36,313 bases of DNA, taken from Sphaerochaeta sp. Phil3 (GTDB lineage: Bacteria; Spirochaetota; Spirochaetia; Sphaerochaetales; Sphaerochaetaceae). Below the pieces are notes generated by a model. The model was given only the letters and a program-made list of their open reading frames with translations, did no database searches and was not told where the DNA came from. Both the position numbers and the translations under genes were made by a program. Below, piece by piece: positions 21,807 to 28,417 of this stretch. Position 1 is the first letter of the stretch, and the number at the start of each line of letters is the position of its first letter. The stretch spans positions 1 through 36,313 of the forward strand of contig MSGT01000035.1 of NCBI GenBank assembly GCA_001940825.1, in the 5' to 3' direction.

Positions 21807-23495
21807 TCACTCGTAGTCGCTTCCACCTATGAACTCCCTAAGCAGAGAGTCGCTTGGAACAAGGTCCGCAGGTATTGGATAGACGTTCTCAAGGAACGAA
21901 AGAAGCCTTCTTGCCTGAGTATACGCCTCGCCTGACGATGGTTTGACCCCTTTGAGGAGAGGCTGCACGAAAGGCGACAGCACTCCTATCTCGTAGTCCA
22001 AGGCACTGTTGAACATGACATCGGCGTTGTTCTGATTTGGGAAGATGTGTATGCGTTCCCCTCGCGCCACGCTTGGCCACATGAGAAGGGTTTCCTCTGC
22101 GCTGGTATCACGAGTCCTGTAGTCCCTAAGGACACGCCTTAGGATGCGGTCGTCCGTAGTGGAGACCCTGTTGCAGTCGTCCATGTTGAGCTGAGTAAGC
22201 GCCGATATATATATCTTGTATGCATACTTCTCTTCGACCTTGGACGTTATCCTTGGGTTGAGCCCATGAAGTCCCTCTATGACGAAAATGGTCTTGTCCG
22301 TAAGCCTTATTGGTTTGTTCTCATAGTACGTAGCGTTCTTTGGAAAGCTGAAATGTGGGAGGTCCACTTCCTTGCCTGCAAACAGGTCCTTCATATTGCG
22401 GTCGAACATATCGATGTCCAACGCCTCAAGTGCTTCAAGGTCAGGCTTTCCATCCTCATCAAGTGGCGCGAACTGGCGCTGCTTGTAGTAGTCGTCGAGC
22501 GAAATCCTTATAGGTGCATGGTCCATAAGTCGCAGCTGCTCGCACAGCCTTTTTGCAAACGTCGTCTTGCCCGACGACGAAGGACCTGCCACGAATACGG
22601 CCTTTTTGCCGCCGGCATCTATCTCGTCCGCAATCTGCGCAAGCTTACGCCTCTGCAGCGTCTCAGAAAGCCTCACATACTCCGCCACGGTGTTCTCGCT
22701 GCACCTCTCATTGAGCTCTCCCACGCACCCAACACCAAGGAAACGTCCCCAGCGCTTGTTCTCTTCATACACCTTGAACATCGTGGAATTGTCACGCATC
22801 TCCACGACGGATGTTATATTGCTCGCAACCGGATACCTAAGCAGCATACCGCAATTGCCATACTTCTTGAGCTCCCACACACTCAAGACCGATGTATTTG
22901 GGACTATGGGTTCGTATGCTATGTTGCAGTAGTTCTGGATTCTGTAGGCGTTCACGAACGGCTCGTTCTGGGACTCAAGCAGCTGGGAAGTAGCCTCATA
23001 GCCTTCCTTGTTGAAGTACTCCACCGCTTCCTGATTGGAAAGCGCCGTGTACTCTATTGGAATGCAGGAATCCACAAGGTAACGCATCTTGTCTGCAAGT
23101 ATGGAGATCTGCTCCTCCGTCGTGTTGTACTCATCGTCGAAGCTGAAATAGAATCCATCTCCCAGGGCATGTCCAATCACAAGATGCCTCTTTGGGAACA
23201 CCAACTTGGTGGCGCAGCATAGCAAGAGACAAATGCTATGTCTGTAGATTCTCCTTCCAAAGCTCTCGAAAGCCCTTATTGGCTTGACCTCGCAGGACAT
23301 TTGGATGTGGCTGCTTATAGGCCTGAGCTGCCCGTTCACTATTGCACCAACTGTTGGATTGTCGTTGTACTCAATCTTGGAATTGGAGAACCCTTGAGGC
23401 AGAAGCCCTGCCTTTACCAACACATCCTCAACCGATGTGTACACAGGCACAGTATATTCGTTTTCATTGACAGTTATTCTTATTTCTCTATTCAT
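21807..23495 (-). CDS. Nucleoside (uridine/cytidine) kinase with TGS-like N-terminal domain
   Basis: This is a 562-residue three-part protein. Residues 1-75 resemble a TGS/ubiquitin-like domain (IRITVNENEYTVPVYTSVEDVL). Residues 80-260 resemble the threonyl-tRNA-synthetase second additional domain (GHALGDGFYFSF, then DEYNTTEEQISILADKM). Residues about 295-500 are a uridine-kinase P-loop domain, Walker A GPSSSGKTTF (about 301-310), then RISLDDYYKQ and IFVIEGLHGLNP. This architecture is common in spirochaetes, Thermotoga and some Firmicutes; the kinase would salvage pyrimidine nucleosides. No ribosome site precedes ATG 23495, and the promoter places transcription start at about the ATG, so the mRNA is probably leaderless. 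Confidence 0.88.
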   Translation of the reverse strand: MNREIRITVNENEYTVPVYTSVEDVLVKAGLLPQGFSNSKIEYNDNPTVGAIVNGQLRPISSHIQMSCEVKPIRAFESFGRRIYRHSICLLLCCATKLVFPKRHLVIGHALGDGFYFSFDDEYNTTEEQISILADKMRYLVDSCIPIEYTALSNQEAVEYFNKEGYEATSQLLESQNEPFVNAYRIQNYCNIAYEPIVPNTSVLSVWELKKYGNCGMLLRYPVASNITSVVEMRDNSTMFKVYEENKRWGRFLGVGCVGELNERCSENTVAEYVRLSETLQRRKLAQIADEIDAGGKKAVFVAGPSSSGKTTFAKRLCEQLRLMDHAPIRISLDDYYKQRQFAPLDEDGKPDLEALEALDIDMFDRNMKDLFAGKEVDLPHFSFPKNATYYENKPIRLTDKTIFVIEGLHGLNPRITSKVEEKYAYKIYISALTQLNMDDCNRVSTTDDRILRRVLRDYRTRDTSAEETLLMWPSVARGERIHIFPNQNNADVMFNSALDYEIGVLSPFVQPLLKGVKPSSGEAYTQARRLLSFLENVYPIPADLVPSDSLLREFIGGSDYE

Positions 23496-23502
23496 AGAAT
23501 GA

Positions 23503-23530
23503 AATATACCATCATTTCACCAAAACGCAA
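23503..23530 (-). promoter_or_regulatory. Promoter of nucleoside kinase (leaderless layout)
   Basis: TTGCGT (23525-23530), 16 bases, TATATT (23503-23508); seven bases then separate the -10 box from ATG 23495. A TGAAAT-N8-ATTTCA dyad (23500-23519) overlaps the -10 region and may be an operator. There is no Shine-Dalgarno sequence. Confidence 0.55.
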
Positions 23531-23532
23531 GA

Positions 23533-23565
23533 AAAACCCTTCAGGGCTGTAGGCCGGAGGGTTTT
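23533..23565 (-). terminator. Terminator of the zinc-ribbon gene
   Basis: AAAACCCT (23533-23540) and AGGGTTTT (23558-23565) pair perfectly, with further G/C pairing inside. On the minus strand the stem runs into TTTTTCTTG. It lies 48 bases after the zinc-ribbon gene and just before the nucleoside kinase promoter. Confidence 0.8.
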
Positions 23566-23613
23566 GGGTAATGCAAGAACTTGGATTTGGAAAATGAATT
23601 CTCGATTATTATA

Positions 23614-24129
23614 TTAAGATTTGTTTTCCTTCAACGAAGGAGATTTGCTGCATTTGGACCCATGGGGCTGTTGGGGCTCTTGAAGACCGTTGAATTGCAA
23701 TTGAGTAGAGAGGTTTAGAGCGCATCTGATAGTACCTGTGTGAACCTTAACGTCCTGAAGAAAAGGAGAAGAATCACATCCTTCACATTCTTGTTCGTAG
23801 AAACATTCTCTATTAGAGAATAGCCAAGAGTTTTTAGCCTCATTTACACACGTTACGGCACAATAAACAAAAAAAGCGAGTAAGGCTAAAAAAAACAAAC
23901 AAGAGAAGAAGGTTCCAGATTTTTCCTTTTCGTCATAGTATTCTTCATTTTCATCATATTTGCGTTTGCAGTCTAAAGAACAACAACGATCACCTTCCCA
24001 TAAAGGAACAAATCTCTTGCCACAAACTATACAAAAGGAAGTACCTTCAAGGTCATCACTGCTCCAATCACTTTCCTTTTCTACCTTATACTCGTTTTCG
24101 CCAGTCTTTGTAACCTTGTAGTCCGACAT
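23614..24129 (-). CDS. Small zinc-ribbon, single-pass membrane protein (hypothetical)
   Basis: This is a 171-residue protein without a recognised family. It starts with a polar, acidic region, then a treble-clef-like cysteine pattern CIVCGKRF (Cys33, Cys36) and CCSLDC (Cys49/50, Cys54), likely binding one zinc. A hydrophobic segment (about residues 73-93) gives one membrane pass. The tail is cysteine- and serine-rich and ends with charged residues. GGAGG lies 5 bases before ATG 24129. The gene is AT-richer than its neighbours and sits beside the toxin-like locus, so it may be accessory DNA. The 3' end carries short G-rich near-repeats (ATGGGGCTGT, TGGGGCTCTT) that faintly recall the decamer arrays. 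Confidence 0.6.
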   Translation of the reverse strand: MSDYKVTKTGENEYKVEKESDWSSDDLEGTSFCIVCGKRFVPLWEGDRCCSLDCKRKYDENEEYYDEKEKSGTFFSCLFFLALLAFFVYCAVTCVNEAKNSWLFSNRECFYEQECEGCDSSPFLQDVKVHTGTIRCALNLSTQLQFNGLQEPQQPHGSKCSKSPSLKENKS

Positions 24130-24352
24130 ATAATCCTCCAAAATGAGTCTGGAGTAATCGTACCCCCCTGCATATTGTCAAGTGAAATTTCAAAAGGACA
24201 TGCAAGCTAAGAAACAAATGTTCTTCACCAAACCGGAAAAAACAGATTTATGAAGAAAGTTTTCTTCAGTTGAGTCGAAAACGAAAGAAAAAGAAGAAAG
24301 TCTTCCACCTTCCAGTACAAAAGAAGAACCCAAATATGCATTTTCGCAAAAC

Positions 24353-24381
24353 TTGACAGGTGGTGTTTCTTTTGCGATACT
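24353..24381 (+). promoter_or_regulatory. Promoter of the putative antisense RNA
   Basis: A perfect TTGACA (24353-24358), a 17-base spacer and GATACT (24376-24381). Transcription would begin near 24388 and run toward the terminator at 24440-24480. No plus-strand protein gene follows, so the product is probably a small RNA. Confidence 0.55.
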
Positions 24382-24387
24382 TCAAAT

Positions 24388-24480
24388 GGAAAGAGGCACC
24401 GCCTGTGGACGGAAACGACCTCAACCTTTTGTGAACGAAAACCGCTCAGCTGAGTTGACAGGACACTGGGCGGTTATTTT
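24388..24480 (+). ncRNA. Putative antisense RNA of a type I toxin-antitoxin locus
   Basis: The predicted RNA of about 93 nt begins after a TTGACA-N17-GATACT promoter and ends at a strong hairpin, AACCGCTCA (24440-24448) with TGGGCGGTT (24467-24475, one G-U pair), followed by ATTTTCT. It overlaps the 3' end and terminator of the tiny hydrophobic peptide gene on the other strand, so it could base-pair with that mRNA at its tail. This is the TxpA/RatA arrangement of Bacillus subtilis, in which the antisense RNA triggers destruction of the toxin mRNA. Ends are estimates. Confidence 0.5.
24438..24476 (-). terminator. Shared bidirectional terminator of toxin-like gene
   Basis: The same AACCGC...GCGGTT hairpin that ends the antisense RNA also works on the minus strand, where TGAGCGGTT is followed by TTCG. 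It overlaps the stop codon of the peptide gene (24474-24476). Confidence 0.6.
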
Positions 24481-24551
24481 CTACCATTGTAAGCCATTAT
24501 CAACAGGCTAAGGACTGTGAATACAATCATCAGCAATTCGAAATCGCTCAT
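24474..24551 (-). CDS. Putative holin-like toxin peptide (type I TA), 25 residues
   Basis: This tiny gene has a near-perfect ribosome site, AAGGAGGTG (24558-24566), six bases before ATG 24551. The peptide begins MSDFELLMIV, continues with an unbroken hydrophobic stretch (FTVLSLLIM) and ends AYNGRK, with a short basic tail. The acidic start, single membrane helix and lysine/arginine end match the 'putative holin-like toxin' (Hol_Tox) and TxpA/BsrG-type peptides of Firmicutes, which depolarise the membrane when over-produced. The gene sits alone between the nifU terminator and the zinc-ribbon gene, and a convergent RNA overlaps its 3' end. Family membership is by eye; the peptide is too short for secure similarity. 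Confidence 0.6.
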   Translation of the reverse strand: MSDFELLMIVFTVLSLLIMAYNGRK

Positions 24552-24629
24552 AGGCAGCACCTCCTTATCCATGCTTTCGAAGAATCGGGAGGCAAGCGTA
24601 ATGAGCATAATGCGCTTAGTGCACGAAAC

Positions 24630-24669
24630 AAAAAAGGACACAGACAGTACTACCTGTACGGCTGTGTCC
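24630..24669 (-). terminator. Terminator of the nifS-nifU unit
   Basis: GGACACAG (24636-24643) and CTGTGTCC (24662-24669) form a perfect 8-bp stem, with an inner GTAC/GTAC pairing. On the minus strand the stem is followed by TTTTTTGTTT. It lies about 150 bases after the nifU stop. Confidence 0.75.
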
Positions 24670-24814
24670 GAACTGACGACGTAATGCGCGTAAATTCCTA
24701 GAATGAACTCTCGCAGCTATTTTGGATCAACTACAAGGATGGAAACGAGGGGCAGTACTTCTCTGTACGGCTGTGTCCGAACTGACAACGTAATGCGCGT
24801 AAATTCCTAGAATG
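24645..24814. repeat. Direct repeat of about 61 bp, two copies
   Basis: Copies at 24645-24705 and 24753-24814 share a continuous core from CTGTACGGCTGTGTCCGAACTG through GCGCGTAAATTCCTAGAATG with a single G/A difference; the first bases differ by two substitutions and one indel. The first copy forms half of the nifU terminator. Both copies could encode short peptide tails ending Arg-Val-Asn-Ser-stop on the plus strand, but in shifted frames, so a decayed duplicated gene end is one reading. The 47 bases between the copies are unique. Confidence 0.75.
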
Positions 24815-24819
24815 GGTTT

Positions 24820-25428
24820 CTATTTGCCGTAGATGTGCTTGTACTCCTCAAACTGCAACGCCACCTTGCTCTTGCACTTGCCGCAGCCTGTGCCGTAGCC
24901 AGTGAGACGCTGGAGGTCTTCGAGGGTCTTGGCTTGGTCTGTTTTGACAAGCTCCTCTATCATCTGGTCGGTGACACCCTTGCACTCACAGATTATCTTG
25001 GCAACGTTCTTGCGGTATGGGTTGTCCATGCCGTTCTTTTCAAGATAGTCGTCTATTGCAGCACGCAGAGCCTTGTCTCCAAGGACGGAGCAATGGAACT
25101 TATGCTCCGGAAGACCGCCAAGGGCATCCGTTATCATGGAAGGGGTTATCTTGTAGGCCTCTTCAAGGGTCATGCCTTTGACAAGCTCGCTCATCATGGA
25201 AGTACTGGCGATTGCACTGGCACAGCCGTATGTAAGCCAACGGATGTCAGAGATTTTGCCGTCCTTGACCTGGATGCCAACGCGCATCTGGTCTCCGCAG
25301 GCAAGAGAGCCTACCTCACCAACACCCTGCGGCTCCCAGTTCTCTTCCTTCTTCCAAATGTTCCTAGGATTCATGAAATGATCCTTGACTGTATCGGTGT
25401 ATACCCACTGGGTCATGAAACTGTCCAT
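24820..25428 (-). CDS. nifU: NifU-like iron-sulfur scaffold (IscU domain plus BFD-like [2Fe-2S] domain)
   Basis: This is a 202-residue scaffold. Residues 1-130 are the IscU/NifU_N domain with the three cluster-assembly cysteines Cys44 (LACGDQM), Cys69 (YGCASAIA) and Cys113 (FHCSVLG). Residues 140-190 are a Fer2_BFD-like domain with Cys147/Cys149 (ICECKGVT) and Cys182/Cys185 (GTGCGKC), binding a permanent [2Fe-2S]. The C-terminal NifU (NFU) domain of classic NifU is missing. It builds clusters from sulfur delivered by NifS, encoded 86 bases upstream in the same direction. ATG 25428 is chosen because GAGG lies 5 bases upstream; open frame before it lacks the family start. Confidence 0.92.
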   Translation of the reverse strand: MDSFMTQWVYTDTVKDHFMNPRNIWKKEENWEPQGVGEVGSLACGDQMRVGIQVKDGKISDIRWLTYGCASAIASTSMMSELVKGMTLEEAYKITPSMITDALGGLPEHKFHCSVLGDKALRAAIDDYLEKNGMDNPYRKNVAKIICECKGVTDQMIEELVKTDQAKTLEDLQRLTGYGTGCGKCKSKVALQFEEYKHIYGK

Positions 25429-25514
25429 ATAAACCTCTTCTATATCCCTGAAATACCTATGGCATTGCAGAATTCTAAATCGAAAACACGAAGGAGCTGA
25501 AAGTCCTTCCAAAC

Positions 25515-26678
25515 CTAATGTGTCGAAATGGCCCTTAGCCTCTCGATGATTGGAGGAAGGACCTCAAGCACATAATCGACGTCCTCCATGGTGTTGTAGC
25601 GTCCAAACGAGAACCTTATGGAACCATGTGCAAGCTCCACGTCAAGGCCTCCGGCTAGAAGCACGTAGCTTGGTTCTAGGGAACCTGTGGCGCAGGCGCT
25701 TCCCGTGGAGACGGCTATGCCTCTCATGTCCAGCATGAGAAGTATGGACTCGCCCTCAACGTTCTCGAACGAAACGTCCAAAGTGCCGGGGAGGCAGTGC
25801 TCCTGACAGCCGTTGACGACGACGTTTGGAACGGAGGCCACAATGCCTTTCCTAAGCTTCTCACGCATGGCCCATAGCCTGTCGTGCTCCTCCTGAAGAC
25901 CTTCCTTTGCAAGCTTTGCAGCAATGCCAAGGCCATAGATCGCTGGAGTGTTGTACGTACCGGCTCTACGGCCATGCTCCTGTTCGCCTCCATGGACGAA
26001 CGGCTGGAATGGAACTCCTTTCTTTGCATAAAGGACTCCAACGCCCTTTGGACCATAGAACTTATGACCGCTGCATGAAAGGAAGTCCAGATTCCACTTG
26101 CGGCATGAGACCTCTATCTTGCCAATGGCCTGTGTGGCATCGGTATGGAACAAGGCTCCGCAGGCATGTGCGAGTTCGCTTATGAGCCCCACCTCCTGGA
26201 TCGAGCCGGTTTCGTTGTTGCCTGTCATGACGGACACAAGCACAACATCGTCGCCAAGAAGCTTCTTGAGCTCATCTATGCGTACACGACCTTCCCTGTC
26301 CACAGGAGCCATATCCACCGTGATGCCCTCAGACCTAAGATACTTGACTGTCTCCATGATCGAAGGATGCTCGATGGTCGTCGTTACAATCCTTCCACCA
26401 CCCCGCTTCTCTATGAGCGAACGAGCAATTTCAAAGACCGTATTGTTGGACTCGGAAGCACCGCTTGTAAACGTGATTTCGTCAGGATTGCAGTCTATGA
26501 GATCTGCAACGTTTCTTCTGGCCTCTTCGACAAGGGCACCAGCCCTTCTTCCAAAAGTATGCATGCTGGAAGCATTGCCATAGACACTGGCCTCGACGTC
26601 TGCAACGGCCTTCTGGACCTCTGGTGCAAGCTGCGTCGTGGCATTGTTGTCCAAGTAAACTATTCTGGTATCATCCAT
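25515..26678 (-). CDS. nifS: Cysteine desulfurase (NifS/IscS)
   Basis: This 387-residue PLP enzyme takes sulfur from L-cysteine as a persulfide and passes it to the NifU scaffold. Motifs: YLDNNATT at the N-terminus, the PLP lysine in SGHKFYGPKG (about residue 205), the His of FHTDATQAIGK, and the mobile-loop catalytic cysteine in GSACATGS (about residue 328), of the longer-loop group I type. The promoter TTGACG-N17-TATGTT ends just 6 bases before ATG 26678 and there is no good ribosome site, so the mRNA is probably leaderless. nifU follows after 86 bases. Confidence 0.94.
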   Translation of the reverse strand: MDDTRIVYLDNNATTQLAPEVQKAVADVEASVYGNASSMHTFGRRAGALVEEARRNVADLIDCNPDEITFTSGASESNNTVFEIARSLIEKRGGGRIVTTTIEHPSIMETVKYLRSEGITVDMAPVDREGRVRIDELKKLLGDDVVLVSVMTGNNETGSIQEVGLISELAHACGALFHTDATQAIGKIEVSCRKWNLDFLSCSGHKFYGPKGVGVLYAKKGVPFQPFVHGGEQEHGRRAGTYNTPAIYGLGIAAKLAKEGLQEEHDRLWAMREKLRKGIVASVPNVVVNGCQEHCLPGTLDVSFENVEGESILLMLDMRGIAVSTGSACATGSLEPSYVLLAGGLDVELAHGSIRFSFGRYNTMEDVDYVLEVLPPIIERLRAISTH

Positions 26679-26684
26679 ACTGCA

Positions 26685-26713
26685 AACATAGCCTTTGCAA
26701 AAACAATCGTCAA
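26685..26713 (-). promoter_or_regulatory. Promoter of nifS, start of transcription at the ATG
   Basis: TTGACG (26708-26713), a 17-base spacer and TATGTT (26685-26690). Six bases then separate the -10 box from ATG 26678, placing transcription start on the A of the start codon. Confidence 0.65.
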
Positions 26714-26792
26714 GATAGGAAGATGTCTCTAACCAGCCTGCAAAGGACTTTTTTCAGAGGTTTTTCCAATTCAACACCGACACGATATCACT

Positions 26793-27941
26793 CTAGACCG
26801 ATATCGTTGAGGCACCGCCTCCTGGCGCATACCTAAAGGCCCATGCCTTGAACCCAAAGATACGTTCATAGTCGTCCAATTTGGAGAGGTATGCGTCAAA
26901 CGAAGCGTCCTCCATGACCATTGCCACATAGCCGCCCGCACCATTGTAGACGATGCTGCTTCCGTAGCAGCCCGGGGTTTCAATCGAACGCTTGGAAAGC
27001 CAGTCCAACTCCGGACATGTAAGCTCGATCTTGTCTCTGAGCCCTTTTCCAAGCTTTGACAGAGCCTTTCCTATTTGGATGAAGTCCTTTTGTGCGAAAA
27101 GCCTTTCCAAAAGAAGGGCGGTATTGCTTTCCTCGAACACATAGCAGCATATCGTCCGAGTCTCTTCGTCCACTGGAAGCTGCCTATCCAAAAGGTCTTC
27201 TACAGGAAACCTTCTCAAAGAAACGCTGGCATGGAGATTGGCAAGACTTTCCATTGCGGACTTGACCAGGTTGTGTTTGAAGTACAGCTCTTCGCGCATG
27301 GCAAGGGGTGGTATGTTTCCATTTGCAAGGGCAATGGAGAAATCAGCATTCCTAAAAGGACTGTCCACATGCCTGAACAGCCCATCGTGCATATCAAAGA
27401 GAAGAAAGCTTCCCTCCTTTGCATGTAGCATGGTAAGTATGAAATGTCTATTGTAAAGCTCAGAGCAAAACCTGAAACAGGAGTTGAAACAGCAGGATGC
27501 CACCACAGAGACATCGGGCTCCAAACCCAAGAGCCTATAGAGGGCCATGCCAACGCCCACGCCTATGGCGGCGGAGAGAACTCTGCCATCGCAGCACAGA
27601 AGATTGCCGCTGAGCGTTATGTTGAGACCGGGGATCCCCATGTGCCTTTGCATTTCAAGGACCATGCCTTTGACATAGTTGGCCCAACGGTCCTCCTTGC
27701 GGTATTTGATGCCTGCAAGTCCAAATTTCTTGCGGTCGTTCGAGTATGAGTTGAAGATGCGGACGGTGGAATCGGATCGGGTAGAGACTTCGACGGAAAG
27801 GCTTCTGTCGTTCGTGGCGCACAGGGAGTATCCTTGGCAGTACATAGAGAACTCACCTGCAAAAGTAGTCACCCCCGGAACCATAGAGATTACATGAGGG
27901 GACTCGCCGTACTCGGACTTGTGCCTGTCTTCAGTAAACAC
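26793..27941 (-). CDS. Galactokinase-like GHMP protein, degenerate active site
   Basis: This 382-residue protein has the layout of galactokinase. The N-terminus carries a substrate-site remnant, PGVTTFAGEFSMYCQGY, in place of PGRVNLIGEHTDYNGG. The phosphate loop normally reading GLSSSA appears as DGRVLSAAIGVG, and the third GHMP motif as SSIVYNGAGGYVAMV. So the fold is likely kept while key sugar- and ATP-binding residues (R, H, D of motif 1; the GLSSSA serines) are changed. It may bind a different substrate or be a pseudokinase; I avoid calling it galK. The start is uncertain: GTG 27941 follows AAGGAAGGGAA, TTG 27962 is an alternative. Confidence 0.7.
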   Translation of the reverse strand: MFTEDRHKSEYGESPHVISMVPGVTTFAGEFSMYCQGYSLCATNDRSLSVEVSTRSDSTVRIFNSYSNDRKKFGLAGIKYRKEDRWANYVKGMVLEMQRHMGIPGLNITLSGNLLCCDGRVLSAAIGVGVGMALYRLLGLEPDVSVVASCCFNSCFRFCSELYNRHFILTMLHAKEGSFLLFDMHDGLFRHVDSPFRNADFSIALANGNIPPLAMREELYFKHNLVKSAMESLANLHASVSLRRFPVEDLLDRQLPVDEETRTICCYVFEESNTALLLERLFAQKDFIQIGKALSKLGKGLRDKIELTCPELDWLSKRSIETPGCYGSSIVYNGAGGYVAMVMEDASFDAYLSKLDDYERIFGFKAWAFRYAPGGGASTISV

Positions 27942-28040
27942 TTCCCTTCCTTGGCGGCGCAACGGCCACCAAGAACAATTCTAGAAGATGGATTTTGAGA
28001 ATGCAAACAAAAAATGAAAGCTTCGCAGGATTTGAACCAA

Positions 28041-28085
28041 AGAAAAAGCCACTCCAGCAGCATTGAAGCTAGCCAAAGTGGCTTT
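28041..28085 (-). terminator. Terminator after rpmE
   Basis: AAAGCCACT (28045-28053) and AGTGGCTTT (28077-28085) pair perfectly. On the minus strand, which carries rpmE, the stem continues into TTTTTCTTT. It closes the rpsT-to-rpmE cluster. Confidence 0.8.
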
Positions 28086-28134
28086 CGTCGAAACAGGGCC
28101 TCAGGAGCAATACCCAAAGACCATTTTAGTTTCG

Positions 28135-28344
28135 TTACTTGGATTCCTTAACACCATAGCGCTTGTTGAAGCGTTCGACACGTCCTGTCGAGTCAACGAG
28201 CTTCTGTGTGCCTGTAAAGAACGGGTGGCAAGCAGAGCAGATTTCAACCTGCAGATTCTTTGCCGTTGTCTTCGTCTTGATGACGTTTCCGCATGAGCAC
28301 TTGATTTCAGTGAGCTCATATTTTGGATGGATTCCCTTCTTCAT
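28135..28344 (-). CDS. rpmE: Ribosomal protein bL31
   Basis: This 69-residue large-subunit protein is of the zinc-binding (C+) type: Cys16, Cys18 (CSCGN), Cys36 and Cys39 ([13 protein letters not shown]). The N-terminus [10 protein letters not shown] is standard. GGAGG lies 7 bases before the ATG. It follows rho by 73 bases and is the last gene of the cluster, with a terminator 50 bases on. Because it keeps its zinc site, it could act as a zinc reserve under starvation, as in other bacteria. Confidence 0.96.
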   Translation of the reverse strand: MKKGIHPKYELTEIKCSCGNVIKTKTTAKNLQVEICSACHPFFTGTQKLVDSTGRVERFNKRYGVKESK

Positions 28345-28417
28345 AGTACGTCCTCCGTTGTGCCGTCCGCTGGTGTATGTGCAGCGGACAAATTGAGTTG
28401 TGCAAGCCGTCTCCGTT

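Noticed and set aside
22266-23222. Long plus-strand open frame opposite the nucleoside kinase
   Set aside because: It is antisense to a clear conserved gene, has no ribosome site and no recognisable domain.
24730-24806. Small plus-strand peptide frame ending Arg-Val-Asn-Ser through the second direct-repeat copy
   Set aside because: No ribosome site; the frame differs in the first repeat copy, so it does not behave as a conserved gene.
28020-28045. T-arm-like GCAGGATTTGAACC on the minus strand near the rpmE terminator
   Set aside because: The T stem does not pair (only two pairs) and no cloverleaf can be built; it overlaps the terminator region.
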